NCBI RefSeq assembly: GCF_011752815.1
Contig: NZ_VWWV01000001.1
Location: forward strand, 1,054,001 to 1,118,000
Direction: 5' to 3'
From: Enterobacter sp. Cy-643
Lineage (GTDB): Bacteria > Pseudomonadota > Gammaproteobacteria > Enterobacterales > Enterobacteriaceae
DNA: 64,000 nt
Part shown: positions 17,810 through 27,902 of the stretch, in pieces
Position numbering within the stretch: position 1 is the first letter of the stretch
How the letters are laid out: every line of letters begins with the position of its first letter
Notes under the pieces: generated by a model
Seen by the model: the letters and a program-made list of their open reading frames with translations, nothing else
Told to the model about the DNA's origin: nothing
The model's database searches: none
Made by a program: the position numbers and the translations under genes

Positions 17810-18718
17810 ATGAGACAGGTAAAGATCGGCCTGGCATTAGGGTCGGGTGCGGCAAAAGGATGGGCGCACATTGGCGTTATCAATGCGTTAAAAAAAGCAG
17901 GGATACAGATTGATATCGTGGCAGGGTGTTCCGTCGGCGCGCTGGTCGGTGCCGCCTATGCCAGCCAGCGGTTGCCGGTGATGGAGCGCTGGGTGCGGTC
18001 ATTCAGCTACTGGGATGTCCTGCGTCTGATGGATCTTTCCTGGCGTCGCGGCGGGCTGCTTCGCGGTGAGCGCGTGTTTAATAATATTCGCAAAATCATT
18101 CCAGAAACCGCAATTGAGGGCTGTGGCATGAGATTTGGTGCCGTGGCCACCAACCTGAGTACCGGACGAGAGCTTTGGTTTACCGACGGTGACCTTCATC
18201 AGGCTATTCGCGCTTCCTGTAGCATGCCGGGGCTGCTATCTCCCGTTGCGCACAACGGTTACTGGCTGGTGGATGGCGCTATTGTGAATCCGGTGCCGAT
18301 TTCGCTCACTCGTGCTCTCGGGGCAGATATCGTCATTGCGGTGGACCTGCAGCACGATGCGCACCTCATGCAGCAAGATCTGCTGTCGGTGAATATGACC
18401 CCTGCCGGGGAGGATAATCTGGCGCAGCCTGCGTCCTGGCGCAGTCGTTTACGGGAACGTTTGGGAAAAATGACCCACCGCCGGGCTAATATCACACCGA
18501 CGGCGATGGAAATTATGACCACCTCGATTCAGGTGTTGGAAAACCGCCTTAAGCGTAACCGCATGGCGGGCGATCCCCCTGATATTCTTTTGCAGCCCTT
18601 TTGCCCGCAAATCTCCACCCTCGACTTTCATCGTGCGTCCGAAGCTATCGCGGCAGGCTGCCTGGCGGTTGAGAAAAAAATGGATGAGCTACTGCCGCTG
18701 GTTCGTACTCATGATTAA
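17810..18718 (+). CDS. rssA: Patatin-like phospholipase family protein RssA
   Basis: A 302-residue protein of the patatin/RssA family. It carries the oxyanion-hole motif GLALGSGAAKGWAH, the nucleophile motif GCSVG, and the Asp of the catalytic dyad in LVDGAIVNP. Its substrate is not known. It precedes rssB in a pair conserved in enterobacteria. ATG 17810 (MRQVKIGLALG) is preferred over the GTG three bases upstream; GAGG lies at 17802-17805. Confidence 0.94.
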   Translation: MRQVKIGLALGSGAAKGWAHIGVINALKKAGIQIDIVAGCSVGALVGAAYASQRLPVMERWVRSFSYWDVLRLMDLSWRRGGLLRGERVFNNIRKIIPETAIEGCGMRFGAVATNLSTGRELWFTDGDLHQAIRASCSMPGLLSPVAHNGYWLVDGAIVNPVPISLTRALGADIVIAVDLQHDAHLMQQDLLSVNMTPAGEDNLAQPASWRSRLRERLGKMTHRRANITPTAMEIMTTSIQVLENRLKRNRMAGDPPDILLQPFCPQISTLDFHRASEAIAAGCLAVEKKMDELLPLVRTHD

Positions 18719-18720
18719 GT

Positions 18721-18762
18721 TAATACTTAACCCGTTTCAGATAATACTTAACCCGTTTCTGA
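18721..18762. repeat. 21-bp tandem repeat between rssA and rssB
   Basis: Two adjacent 21-base units (18721-18741 and 18742-18762) share TAATACTTAACCCGTTTC and differ at one position. The repeat lies just after the rssA stop and about 60 bases before rssB. It could be a slippage duplication or a double binding site. Confidence 0.85.
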
Positions 18763-18820
18763 CAGGCGCTCGTTGCGATACCGTGCCACTATTGAAATAT
18801 TGTCAGGCAGAGGAAAGCGC

Positions 18821-19834
18821 ATGAGTTACCCGCTGGAAGGAAAACAGATCCTCATTGTTGAAGACGAGCCCGTTTTCCGCTCTCTGCTGGACAGCTATTT
18901 GACGTCGCTAGGCGCAGGGACGCTGCTTGCCTGGGATGGAATGGACGCGCTTGAGAAGCTGGGGCAATTTACGCCAGACCTGCTGATTTGTGACCTGGCG
19001 ATGCCAAGAATGAATGGTCTTGAGCTGGTGGAGCATATCCGGAATGAAGGTAATCAAACCCCCATTTTAGTTATTTCGGCGACTGAAAATATGTCCGATA
19101 TTGCTCAGGCCTTACGGCTTGGCGTGCAGGATGTGTTGCTGAAACCCATTAAAGATCTTAATAGATTAAAAGAGACGGTATTGTCCTGTATCTACCCTGC
19201 AATGTTTAATTCTCGGGTAGAAGAGGAGGAGCGGCTCTTTCAGGATTGGGATGCCTTGGCGCGAGATCCTCAGGCCGCTTCGAAGCTGTTGCAAGAACTG
19301 CAGCCGCCGGTTCAGCAGGTGATGTCGCGCTGCAGAATAAATTATCGCCAGTTAATTTCCGTCGATCAGCCTGGCCTGGTGCTCGATATTGCGCCACTTT
19401 CAGATAATGACCTGGCTTTTTATTGTTTAGACGTTACTCGTGCCGGTGATAACGGTGTATTAGCCGCGCTGTTGCTAAGAGCGTTATTCAACGGATTATT
19501 ACAGGAACAACTTTCACATCAAGGGCAGCGTTTGCCTGAGCTGGGTAATTTACTGAAACAGGTCAATCAGCTATTGCGTCAGGCAAATCTTAACGGACAA
19601 TTTCCGCTCATTGTTGGGTATTATCACAGCGGATTAAAAAACCTCATTCTGGTCTCCGCCGGGCTTAATGCAACCTTAAATACCGGCGAGCACCAAATCC
19701 AGGTCAGCAACGGCGTGCCGTTGGGGACGCTGGGCAATGCCTACCTCAATCAAATCAGCCAGCGCTGCGAAGCATGGCAATGCCAGGTGTGGGGTTCCGG
19801 TGGGCGTTTACGGCTGATGCTGTCTGCAGAATAA
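18821..19834 (+). CDS. rssB: RpoS proteolysis adaptor RssB
   Basis: Response-regulator adaptor that delivers sigma-S (RpoS) to ClpXP for degradation during growth and is blocked by Ira anti-adaptors under stress. The 337 residues begin with a receiver domain (ILIVEDEPVFR) whose phospho-acceptor is Asp58 in LLICDLAMPRMNG, with the conserved Thr/Ser and Lys in LVISATEN and VLLKPIKD. The C-terminal part is the PP2C-like effector domain. ATG 18821 follows AGAGGA and gives the E. coli length; the frame is open from 18773 without a ribosome site. Confidence 0.96.
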   Translation: MSYPLEGKQILIVEDEPVFRSLLDSYLTSLGAGTLLAWDGMDALEKLGQFTPDLLICDLAMPRMNGLELVEHIRNEGNQTPILVISATENMSDIAQALRLGVQDVLLKPIKDLNRLKETVLSCIYPAMFNSRVEEEERLFQDWDALARDPQAASKLLQELQPPVQQVMSRCRINYRQLISVDQPGLVLDIAPLSDNDLAFYCLDVTRAGDNGVLAALLLRALFNGLLQEQLSHQGQRLPELGNLLKQVNQLLRQANLNGQFPLIVGYYHSGLKNLILVSAGLNATLNTGEHQIQVSNGVPLGTLGNAYLNQISQRCEAWQCQVWGSGGRLRLMLSAE

Positions 19835-19970
19835 ACAACGGAACAACTGATTACATTTAGCTTTTTTCCTTGCTCCCGCGCGATGGTAATATCGCGACCA
19901 ACCTAATCGTATTTGTCTTAAATTAGCCGCTGCCGGAGTAAACGAGGGGCGGTTTTTGTTTTTAAGCTGA

Positions 19971-19976
19971 TATACT
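19971..19976 (+). promoter_or_regulatory. Candidate extended -10 promoter of galU
   Basis: TATACT at 19971-19976 is preceded by TGA, giving an extended -10 (TGnTATACT) with no good -35. It lies 60 bp before the galU start. The upstream stretch CCGCTGCC...GGGGCGGTTTTTG (19928-19957) may be a weak terminator for rssB. Confidence 0.5.
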
Positions 19977-20036
19977 CAACCGCGTTTTTAAATTGACGAC
20001 AAGTGTGAAACTTGAACAGTCCTGGAGGTTTTTTCA

Positions 20037-20945
20037 ATGGCTGCCATTAATTCTAAAGTAAGAAAAGCTGTTATCCCGGTTGCGGGGTTGGGAACGCGTA
20101 TGTTGCCGGCAACAAAGGCAATTCCAAAAGAGATGCTGCCGCTGGTTGATAAGCCGCTGATTCAGTATGTCGTTAATGAGTGTATCGCTGCCGGTATTAC
20201 CGAGATTGTGCTGGTTACCCACTCTTCTAAAAACTCTATCGAAAACCACTTCGACACCAGTTTTGAACTGGAAGCTATGCTCGAGAAACGCGTTAAGCGT
20301 CAGCTTTTGGAAGAGGTGCAGTCTATTTGCCCACCGCACGTCACCATTATGCAGGTGCGCCAGGGGCTGGCGAAAGGGCTGGGCCACGCTGTGATGTGCG
20401 CGCATCCTGTCGTCGGTGATGAGCCGGTAGCGGTGATCCTGCCGGATGTGATTCTGGATGAGTTCGAGTCCGATCTTTCTCAGGATAACCTGGCCGAAAT
20501 GATCCGCCGTTTTGACGCGACCGGACACAGCCAAATCATGGTTGAACCTGTTGCGGATGTAACCGCCTACGGCGTGGTTGACTGCAAAGGCGCAGCACTT
20601 TCTGCGGGTGACAGCGTGCCGATGGTTGGGATTGTTGAGAAGCCGAAAGCTGACGTCGCGCCATCAAATCTGGCCGTTGTCGGGCGTTACGTGCTGAGCG
20701 CGGATATCTGGCCGCTGCTGGCCAAAACCCCTCCAGGCGCCGGGGATGAAATTCAGCTCACCGATTCTATTGCCATGCTGATGGAAAAAGAGACCGTTGA
20801 AGCCTACCACATGAAAGGCGTGAGCCACGACTGCGGCAACAAACTGGGCTATATGCAGGCGTTTGTGGAGTACGGTATTCGTCATAACACGCTGGGTGCA
20901 GACTTTAAAACCTGGCTTGAAGCCACCGTTGGCGCGAAGAAATAA
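20037..20945 (+). CDS. galU: UTP-glucose-1-phosphate uridylyltransferase GalU
   Basis: Makes UDP-glucose from UTP and glucose-1-phosphate, feeding lipopolysaccharide core, capsule, trehalose and UDP-glucuronate synthesis. The 302-residue protein has the nucleotidyltransferase signature [40 protein letters not shown] and [19 protein letters not shown] precedes the ATG. It is followed after 24 bases by ugd, which uses its product, so the two probably form one operon; in E. coli galU stands alone before hns. Confidence 0.97.
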   Translation: MAAINSKVRKAVIPVAGLGTRMLPATKAIPKEMLPLVDKPLIQYVVNECIAAGITEIVLVTHSSKNSIENHFDTSFELEAMLEKRVKRQLLEEVQSICPPHVTIMQVRQGLAKGLGHAVMCAHPVVGDEPVAVILPDVILDEFESDLSQDNLAEMIRRFDATGHSQIMVEPVADVTAYGVVDCKGAALSAGDSVPMVGIVEKPKADVAPSNLAVVGRYVLSADIWPLLAKTPPGAGDEIQLTDSIAMLMEKETVEAYHMKGVSHDCGNKLGYMQAFVEYGIRHNTLGADFKTWLEATVGAKK

Positions 20946-20969
20946 GTTAATTCAACGCAGGATGGTAAG

Positions 20970-22310
20970 ATGAAAGTTACCGTATTTGGTATTGGCTACG
21001 TTGGTTTAGTCCAGGCCGCCGTGCTCGCCGATGTTGGGCATGAGGTCATGTGTATCGACGTAGACACAAAGAAAGTGGAAAACCTGAAAAAAGGCGAAAT
21101 CCCTATCTTTGAGCCAGGCCTTGCGCCGTTGGTGAAGAAAAATTATGAAGAAGGGCGCCTGCAGTTCAGCACCAATGCTGAAGAGGGCGTCAACCATGGT
21201 GAAATGCACTATATCGCCGTGGGGACTCCGCCGGATGAAGACGGCTCCGCTGATCTGAAATATGTGACGGCCGTTGCGCGTACCATTGCGCAGTATATGG
21301 ATTCACATAAAGTCGTCATCGACAAGTCAACGGTACCCGTTGGTACGGCAGATAAAGTACGTGCGGTGATGGAGGAAACCCTGAAATCTCGCGGTCTGGA
21401 GATCAACTTTGATGTGGTTTCTAACCCGGAATTTCTGAAGGAAGGTGCCGCGGTTGCCGATTGTATGCGTCCTGAGCGCATCGTCATCGGGACGGATAAC
21501 GAAGAGGTGATTGATCTGCTTCGCGAGCTGTACGAGCCGTTCAACCGCAATCACGACCGCATGATTCTGATGGATATCCGCAGCGCCGAGCTGACCAAAT
21601 ACGCCGCTAACTGCATGCTGGCGACCAAAATCAGCTTCATGAACGAGATCGCTAACCTTGCCGAACGTCTCGGGGCTGACATCGAGAAAGTGCGGATGGG
21701 TATCGGGTCTGACTCTCGGATTGGCTACAGCTTCATCTATCCTGGCTGCGGCTACGGTGGCTCTTGCTTCCCGAAAGATGTTCAGGCGTTGATTCGCACC
21801 GCAGAGCAGATTGGCTACACGCCTAAAATTCTGCAGGCGGTCGAAGAGGTTAACTATGCTCAGAAGCAAAAGCTGCCTGAATTTGTGACCCGTCACTTCG
21901 GTCAGGATCTGAAGGGCAAAACTTTTGCGCTTTGGGGGCTTTCTTTCAAGCCAAATACGGATGATATGCGCGAAGCTTCCAGTCGGGTGCTGATTGAGGC
22001 ATTGTGGGAGCGAGGCGCAGAGATTCAGGCTTACGATCCGGAAGCTATGGATGAAACTCAGCGTATTTATGGTCACCGCAGTGATTTAAGACTGATGGGA
22101 ACCAAAGAAGCGGCCTTACAGGGCGCTGATGCGCTTGTGGTTTGTACCGAGTGGCAGAGCTTTAAGGCGCCGGATTTCAATCTGATGAAGCAATCCCTTA
22201 AGCAGCCGGTCATTTTCGATGGTCGTAATCTTTATGATCCAGACAGACTGAATAAGCGTGGTTTTGTTTATTACGCTATCGGTCGCGGTGCTTCCGTTAA
22301 TATTGTCTAA
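20970..22310 (+). CDS. ugd: UDP-glucose 6-dehydrogenase
   Basis: Oxidises UDP-glucose twice with NAD+ to UDP-glucuronate, a precursor of capsular polysaccharide and of aminoarabinose for lipid A. The 446 residues show the N-terminal Rossmann motif [12 protein letters not shown], the phosphate-binding [23 protein letters not shown], and the catalytic cysteine in [16 protein letters not shown], followed by the C-terminal UDP-binding domain ([17 protein letters not shown]). The protein is about 60 residues longer than the E. coli Ugd, so it is a different subtype rather than its direct orthologue. Its place behind galU suggests a shared UDP-sugar supply role. Confidence 0.93.
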   Translation: MKVTVFGIGYVGLVQAAVLADVGHEVMCIDVDTKKVENLKKGEIPIFEPGLAPLVKKNYEEGRLQFSTNAEEGVNHGEMHYIAVGTPPDEDGSADLKYVTAVARTIAQYMDSHKVVIDKSTVPVGTADKVRAVMEETLKSRGLEINFDVVSNPEFLKEGAAVADCMRPERIVIGTDNEEVIDLLRELYEPFNRNHDRMILMDIRSAELTKYAANCMLATKISFMNEIANLAERLGADIEKVRMGIGSDSRIGYSFIYPGCGYGGSCFPKDVQALIRTAEQIGYTPKILQAVEEVNYAQKQKLPEFVTRHFGQDLKGKTFALWGLSFKPNTDDMREASSRVLIEALWERGAEIQAYDPEAMDETQRIYGHRSDLRLMGTKEAALQGADALVVCTEWQSFKAPDFNLMKQSLKQPVIFDGRNLYDPDRLNKRGFVYYAIGRGASVNIV

Positions 22311-23018
22311 ATAACGTCCATCTGCTGTTATTTATCGTAACCGGCACGACAGCGCTCCACAGAGCCTGTACGCTGTCGGTTACGTTCTCCCTCTCGCTCT
22401 ACTCCTGAGATTTAAAATCCCCGCTATAAGCCTTCTACAGAGTATTTAACCCTGTAGCTGCAATATTACGTCGTCCTCGACGGACAAAACCGTTATACAC
22501 GGCAAAGTGAAGCGGGTGTGCTCGTTATTTGAACACCAGGATGTCTATGAGGCAGAAAGATAAGCGGGTGATTAAACGCAGCGAGCAATGGGCCGTGCAA
22601 ATATTAGTGATAAAAGTAACAGTAATATACTTAGAGTCACGTACATGAGGCGAACCGGTCTCGCCGTAAGCGAGATAAATGCAGCCTATGGGATACTCAA
22701 TAATCTATCTGGATGAGATCTTCAGGCTGGGCTCTCCACCTGGTTAAGACAGTGATTCAACTATATGTAGTAGTGCCACATTTTTAGTTGATAATGCTTC
22801 GGAGTATATCGGCCCGGGAAATGGATTATCTTCACGTCAGATTAATCTACTTCAGGCTTAACCTGATGATTAGCGGGCGAAATTAACTGTACTAAAGGAC
22901 AGGTATTGTATCTAAAGATATTAGACACGATTCATTAATAAAGAAACGTAAGCTGTTATATGATTGTTTTACTGAAGTGATTCATCTTTGGGGCATTAAG
23001 ATGAAGTGCGTCACAAAT
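22311..23018. other. Long gene-poor gap between ugd and hns
   Basis: About 700 bases without a recognisable gene. A hairpin formed by CGTAACCG (22336-22343) plus GACAGCG (22348-22354) with CGCTGTCGGTTACG (22371-22384) follows ugd and may end its transcript, although no T-run follows. The rest is AT-rich. A possible 35-codon frame lies at 22541-22648 and is listed separately. Confidence 0.5.
22541..22648 (+). CDS. Possible small protein, 35 codons (weak)
   Basis: Frame ATG 22541 to TGA 22646-22648 encodes a basic peptide starting MSMRQKDKRVIKRSEQW with a hydrophobic second half (VQILVIKVTVIYL). AGGA at 22538-22541 is well placed for the second ATG at 22547. I recognise no family. Chance occurrence is quite possible. 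Confidence 0.15.
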   Translation: MSMRQKDKRVIKRSEQWAVQILVIKVTVIYLESRT

Positions 23019-23041
23019 AAAAAATCCCGCCGGAGCGGGAT
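23019..23041 (-). terminator. Terminator of hns
   Basis: On the minus strand ATCCCGC-TCCG-GCGGGAT is followed by a run of T residues (A run at 23019-23024 on the plus strand). It lies 25 bases after the hns stop codon. Confidence 0.9.
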
Positions 23042-23065
23042 CTTAATAAGCAGCACTGAGGGGGA

Positions 23066-23473
23066 TTACAGCAGGAAGTCTTCCAGTTTCTTACCTTGCT
23101 CATCCATTGCTTTCTTGATAACTGCTGGAGTACGGCCCTGGCCAGTCCAGGTTTTAGTTTCGCCGTTTTCGTCGATGTACTGGTATTTAGCAGGACGCGC
23201 AGCGCGCTTCGCTTTACCTGCAGATTTAACAGCAGCAATGCTGTTCAGCAGTTCATTAGGGTCAATGCCGTCAGCAATCAGCATTTCACGGTATTGCTGC
23301 AGTTTACGAGTACGCTCTTCAACTTCAGCGGCCGCCGCGTTTTCTTCTTCACGACGTTCGTTAACGACAACTTCTAATTTCTCCAGCATCTCTTCCAGAG
23401 TTTCCAGGGTGCATTCTCTTGCCTGGGCACGAAGAGTACGGATGTTGTTCAGAATTTTAAGTGCTTCGCTCAT
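23066..23473 (-). CDS. hns: Nucleoid-associated silencing protein H-NS
   Basis: DNA-binding protein that condenses the nucleoid and silences AT-rich, often foreign genes. The 135 residues have the N-terminal coiled-coil oligomerisation region ([16 protein letters not shown]...[15 protein letters not shown]) and the C-terminal DNA-binding domain with the core motif [10 protein letters not shown]. coli H-NS has 137 residues. The leader on the minus strand contains CCAAT shortly before the start, resembling the cold-shock Y-box noted for E. coli hns. Confidence 0.98.
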   Translation of the reverse strand: MSEALKILNNIRTLRAQARECTLETLEEMLEKLEVVVNERREEENAAAAEVEERTRKLQQYREMLIADGIDPNELLNSIAAVKSAGKAKRAARPAKYQYIDENGETKTWTGQGRTPAVIKKAMDEQGKKLEDFLL

Positions 23474-23517
23474 TGTAGTAATCTCAAACTTATTATTGGG
23501 GGGTGATGTTTGAGCTA

Positions 23518-23546
23518 ATAATAGAGCGTTATATTAAGTTCTGCAA
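23518..23546 (-). promoter_or_regulatory. hns promoter
   Basis: On the minus strand -35 TTGCAG (complement of 23541-23546) and -10 TATTAT (complement of 23518-23523) are spaced by 17 bp. The leader from here to the start codon is about 40 bases. Confidence 0.75.
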
Positions 23547-24028
23547 TAGCCGTGAATGTAAGTAATTCAAAATTTGCTGATATATAAGTGGCGGTTTAAA
23601 TACGGTTAACTTAATTCCTGGCCGCGAAACCACGTGAAATGGCACTTCAAGACTCAATTTTTAGACAACAACCCTGCCATCAAAAGGGTCTGTCATCGTG
23701 AGGAAAAGATAAAAATTTCGCATTAATCATCAAATAACAAGCGCTGGTATTTAGGCATAGAGTGGATACAGGTCGTTTACAATTTATAATAATTGAGCAG
23801 ATGAACCATTTCATTAGGGGCGATAAGCCGTCTGAAGTCGTGATGCATCATAGTCGTTTCATGTATCCGACATACCGCTATTACTCAATGTATAAGCGTG
23901 ATTTATTAATATGTCAGGCGTAATTAACCCTGATGTTTAACAAGGTAATCCACCATCCACCGCGCACTTACAGTGTGGTACAATCCGCCGAAACATAATT
24001 TACACTTTTGATTCAGGCAACGGGTGCA
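23547..24028. other. AT-rich gap between hns and tdk
   Basis: No gene seen in about 480 bases. It holds the upstream region of hns and, near 23976-23984, TGGTACAAT, an extended -10 that may serve tdk. High AT content fits self-binding by H-NS. Confidence 0.5.
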
Positions 24029-24634
24029 ATGGCTCAACTCTATTTTTACTACTCAGCAATGAATGCGGGAAAATCGACGGCGCTACTTCAGTCATCCTGG
24101 AATTACCAGGAAAGGGGAATGCGTACGCTGGTCTACACCGCCGAAATTGATAACCGCTTTGGTGTGGGTAAGGTCAGTTCGCGAATTGGCCTGTCTTCCC
24201 CGGCCAGACTTTATAATCCGACGACGGACCTGCTGGCCGACATCCGTGCCGAACAGCAATCTGCGCCGGTACACTGCGTTCTGGTGGACGAAAGTCAGTT
24301 CTTATCCAAAGAGCAGGTTTATGCTTTATCTGACGTTGTCGATGAGCTGGATATTCCTGTTTTATGCTACGGATTGCGAACGGATTTTCGCGGGGAGTTG
24401 TTTAGCGGCAGTCAGTACCTGCTGGCGCTGTCAGACAAATTGGTTGAGCTGAAAACGATTTGTTTCTGCGGTCGTAAAGCCAGTATGGTACTGCGTCTCG
24501 ATCAGGAAGGTCGGCCTTATAATGAGGGCGAACAGGTTGTGATAGGTGGGAACGAACGCTATGTTTCGGTCTGTCGTAAGCATTATAAAGAAGCGTTGCT
24601 TAAAGGCTCTCTGCAGGCCATTCAGGGCAACTAA
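24029..24634 (+). CDS. tdk: Thymidine kinase
   Basis: Phosphorylates thymidine (and deoxyuridine) to the monophosphate in the salvage pathway. The 201-residue type II kinase has the P-loop [13 protein letters not shown], the Walker B-like VLVDESQFL, the lasso region [11 protein letters not shown], and the zinc site with CFCG and a later CRKH. E. coli has DECQF where this has DESQF. ATG 24029 gives [15 protein letters not shown] as in E. coli; an ATG 21 bases upstream is in frame but has no better ribosome site. Confidence 0.95.
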   Translation: MAQLYFYYSAMNAGKSTALLQSSWNYQERGMRTLVYTAEIDNRFGVGKVSSRIGLSSPARLYNPTTDLLADIRAEQQSAPVHCVLVDESQFLSKEQVYALSDVVDELDIPVLCYGLRTDFRGELFSGSQYLLALSDKLVELKTICFCGRKASMVLRLDQEGRPYNEGEQVVIGGNERYVSVCRKHYKEALLKGSLQAIQGN

Positions 24635-24707
24635 CTCAACGGCCAGCACTTCCGCAAGGCTGCTGAATTAAACGCGATATACGGGCCTGTGTGACGTATT
24701 CAGACAG

Positions 24708-24734
24708 AAAAAAACCCGCCATAAGGCGGGTTTT
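24708..24734. terminator. Bidirectional terminator between tdk and adhE
   Basis: ACCCGCC-ATAA-GGCGGGT (24714-24731) is flanked by an A-run on the left and TTTT on the right, so it can end both convergent genes. Confidence 0.9.
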
Positions 24735-24753
24735 ATATTTTCAGGCCTGGCGA

Positions 24754-27426
24754 TTAAGCCGTTTTCTTGGCTTTTTTGTCAGCTTTGGCCGCGGGTGCAG
24801 CTTCTTTGGCCGCAGCACCTTCAACAAACGGACGGCCGTAGTAGGTATCCAGCAGAATCTGTTTCAGTTCAGAAATCAGCGGATAGCGTGGGTTAGCGCC
24901 GGTGCACTGGTCATCAAACGCATCTTCAGACAGTTTATCGACGTGTGCCAGGAAGTCCGCTTCCTGCACGCCTGCTTCTCGGATGGACTTAGGAATACCC
25001 AGTTCAGCCTTGATTGATTCCAGCCATGCCAGCAGTTTCTCAATCTTAGCCGCAGTACGGTCGCCCGCTGCGGTCAGACCCAGATGGTCGGCGATTTCAG
25101 CGTAGCGACGACGAGCCTGCGGGCGGTCATACTGGCTGAAAGCCGTCTGCTTGGTTGGGTTGTCGTTCGCGTTATAGCGAATAACGTTGGAGATCAGCAG
25201 GGCGTTTGCCAGACCGTGAGGAATGTGGAACTGAGACCCCAGCTTGTGAGCCATGGAGTGACACACGCCCAGGAAGGCGTTGGCAAACGCGATACCGGCG
25301 ATAGTTGCCGCGTTGTGAACGCGCTCACGGGCAACCGGGTTTTTAGACCCTTCATTATATGAAGCCGGCAGGTTTTCTTTCAGCAGTTTGAGTGCCTGCA
25401 GAGCCTGACCATCAGAGAATTCGCTTGCCAGCACGGAAACGTAAGCTTCCAGCGCGTGGGTCACGGCATCCAGACCACCAAAGGCGCAGAGCGACTTAGG
25501 CATATCCATCACCAGGTTGGCATCAACAATGGCCATATCCGGGGTCAGCGCATAGTCAGCCAGCGGGTATTTCTGGCCGGTTGCATCGTCGGTAACAACC
25601 GCAAACGGTGTGACTTCAGAGCCGGTGCCGGAGGTGGTGGTCACCGCAATCATCTTCGCTTTCACGCCCATTTTCGGGAACTTGTAGATACGTTTACGGA
25701 TATCCATAAAGCGCAGCGCCAGTTCTTCGAAGTGGGTTTCCGGGTGTTCGTACATTACCCACATAATTTTGGCTGCATCCATCGGGGAGCCGCCGCCCAG
25801 CGCAATGATCACGTCTGGTTTGAAGGAATTTGCCAGTTCAGCACCCTTACGAACAACGGTCAGGGTAGGGTCAGCTTCTACCTCGAAGAAGACTTCGGTT
25901 TCAACGCCAGCGGCCTTCAGCACGGAGGTGATCTGATCGGCATAGCCATTATTGAACAGGAAACGGTCGGTCACAATTAGCGCACGTTTGTGGCCATCAG
26001 TAATCACTTCATCCAGCGCAATTGGCAGAGAGCCACGGCGGAAGTAGATAGATTTCGGAAGTTTATGCCACAGCATGTTCTCAGCTCGCTTAGCAACGGT
26101 TTTCTTGTTGATCAGGTGCTTAGGACCCACGTTTTCGGAGATGGAGTTACCGCCCCATGAACCACAACCCAGCGTCAGAGATGGCGCCAGCTTGAAGTTA
26201 TACAGGTCACCGATACCACCCTGAGAAGCCGGGGTGTTAATCAGGATACGTGCGGTTTTCATTTTGTCGCCGAAGAACTTAACGCGCTCAGGCTGGTTGT
26301 CCTGGTCAGTATAGAGGCAAGAGGTGTGGCCGATGCCGCCCATCTCAACCAATTTTTCCGCTTTAATGACGGCGTCTTCGAAGTTCTTCGCACGGTACAT
26401 GGCCAGCGTCGGAGAGAGTTTTTCGTGAGCGAATGGCTCAGACTCGTCGACAACGGACACTTCGCCGATCAGGATTTTGGTGTCTGCCGGTACGGTGAAC
26501 CCGGCCAGTTCAGCAATTTTGGTGGCTGGCTGCCCAACGATAGCGGCGTTCAGCGCGCCATTTTTAAGAATGATGTCCTGAACGGCTTTCAGCTCTTTAC
26601 CCTGCAGCAGGTAGCCGCCGTGGGTAGCGAAACGTTCACGCACTGCGTTATAAGCAGAGTCAACAACGATGACGGACTGCTCGGAAGCACAGATAACGCC
26701 GTTATCGAAGGTTTTGGACATCAGAATCGACGCAACGGCACGTTTGATGTCTGCAGTTTCGTCAACCACAACCGGGGTGTTACCGGCACCAACGCCGATA
26801 GCAGGTTTACCGGAGCTGTAAGCTGCTTTAACCATGCCTGGGCCACCGGTCGCCAGGATCATGTTGATGTCCGGGTGGTGCATCAGGGCGTTAGACAGTT
26901 CTACGGACGGCTGGTCGATCCAACCGATCAGATCTTTTGGTGCACCTGCTGCAATTGCCGCCTGCAGCACGATATCTGCTGCTTTGTTGGTCGCATCTTT
27001 AGCGCGTGGATGTGGCGAGAAGATGATTGCGTTACGGGTCTTCAGGCTGATTAAAGATTTGAAGATAGCGGTAGACGTTGGGTTGGTGGTTGGTACGATC
27101 CCGCAGATGATGCCGATAGGTTCAGCGATAGTAATGGTACCGAAGGTATGATCTTCAGACAGCACACCACAGGTTTTCTCATCTTTATAAGCGTTATAGA
27201 TATATTCGGAAGCGAAGTGGTTTTTAATCACTTTATCTTCGACGATACCCATACCGGATTCAGCGACGGCTAATTTAGCCAGGGGGATTCGAGCGTCGGC
27301 AGCGGCCAGGGCGGCAGCACGGAAAATCTTATCGACTTGCTCTTGAGTAAAGTTGGCATATTCACGCTGGGCTTTCTTTACGCGCTCTACGAGGGCGTTC
27401 AGTTCCGCGACATTAGTTACAGCCAT
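24754..27426 (-). CDS. adhE: Bifunctional acetaldehyde-CoA/alcohol dehydrogenase AdhE
   Basis: Fermentative enzyme that turns acetyl-CoA into acetaldehyde and then ethanol, oxidising two NADH; it forms long filaments called spirosomes. The 890-residue protein is a fusion of an N-terminal CoA-acylating aldehyde dehydrogenase (VIKNHFASEYIYNAYKDEKT, ATGGPGMV, active-site Cys in FDNGVICASEQS) and a C-terminal iron-dependent alcohol dehydrogenase (ALGGGSPMDAAKIMWVMYEH, metal His in GVCHSMAHKLGSQFHIPHG). The tail is Ala/Lys rich. AGGAGAG precedes the ATG. It is divergent from ychE with 476 bases between. Confidence 0.98.
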   Translation of the reverse strand: MAVTNVAELNALVERVKKAQREYANFTQEQVDKIFRAAALAAADARIPLAKLAVAESGMGIVEDKVIKNHFASEYIYNAYKDEKTCGVLSEDHTFGTITIAEPIGIICGIVPTTNPTSTAIFKSLISLKTRNAIIFSPHPRAKDATNKAADIVLQAAIAAGAPKDLIGWIDQPSVELSNALMHHPDINMILATGGPGMVKAAYSSGKPAIGVGAGNTPVVVDETADIKRAVASILMSKTFDNGVICASEQSVIVVDSAYNAVRERFATHGGYLLQGKELKAVQDIILKNGALNAAIVGQPATKIAELAGFTVPADTKILIGEVSVVDESEPFAHEKLSPTLAMYRAKNFEDAVIKAEKLVEMGGIGHTSCLYTDQDNQPERVKFFGDKMKTARILINTPASQGGIGDLYNFKLAPSLTLGCGSWGGNSISENVGPKHLINKKTVAKRAENMLWHKLPKSIYFRRGSLPIALDEVITDGHKRALIVTDRFLFNNGYADQITSVLKAAGVETEVFFEVEADPTLTVVRKGAELANSFKPDVIIALGGGSPMDAAKIMWVMYEHPETHFEELALRFMDIRKRIYKFPKMGVKAKMIAVTTTSGTGSEVTPFAVVTDDATGQKYPLADYALTPDMAIVDANLVMDMPKSLCAFGGLDAVTHALEAYVSVLASEFSDGQALQALKLLKENLPASYNEGSKNPVARERVHNAATIAGIAFANAFLGVCHSMAHKLGSQFHIPHGLANALLISNVIRYNANDNPTKQTAFSQYDRPQARRRYAEIADHLGLTAAGDRTAAKIEKLLAWLESIKAELGIPKSIREAGVQEADFLAHVDKLSEDAFDDQCTGANPRYPLISELKQILLDTYYGRPFVEGAAAKEAAPAAKADKKAKKTA

Positions 27427-27648
27427 AATGCTCTCCTGATAATGTTAAACTCTTTTAGTAAATAAGCTGCGCGAGTCGACAGTATAGTCAGCAGCCACCG
27501 AGTGCGTGTTTAAGACAAAAAACTGTCATAAAAATGACCTGGATTCATGCGCTGATTTACTAAAAGAGCCTCATCTGAATAAGCCGTGTTAGTGGAGAAA
27601 CCTGCTTTTCAGATGTGTCCAAGAGTACTCACTTCTGAGTAGGTTTTT

Positions 27649-27664
27649 CGTGATCTAAATCACA
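27649..27664. promoter_or_regulatory. CRP-like site between adhE and ychE
   Basis: CGTGATCTAAATCACA matches nine of the ten defined bases of TGTGA-N6-TCACA and is palindromic. It lies about 220 bp upstream of adhE and 240 bp upstream of ychE. FNR could also use part of it. The rest of the 27427-27902 gap holds no gene. Confidence 0.5.
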
Positions 27665-27902
27665 ACTAATCGATGCTGACACCATTCAGCAAGCACTATC
27701 CAGGTGATTGATAAATCTTTAAAAATTTAGTCACAGCAATGTCAAAACAAAGTATCGCAAATTCAACATTCAGGTAACAGTTCGCCATGATGCTAAAATA
27801 AGTTGTTGCAGGCGTCGATTAAGCAGGGAAATAGCGTAGCGGCAGGGGGGCTTTTCCATTACATTACGCCTGCTTTTGCTTTTTCCATTTGCGGAGTTTT
27901 GT

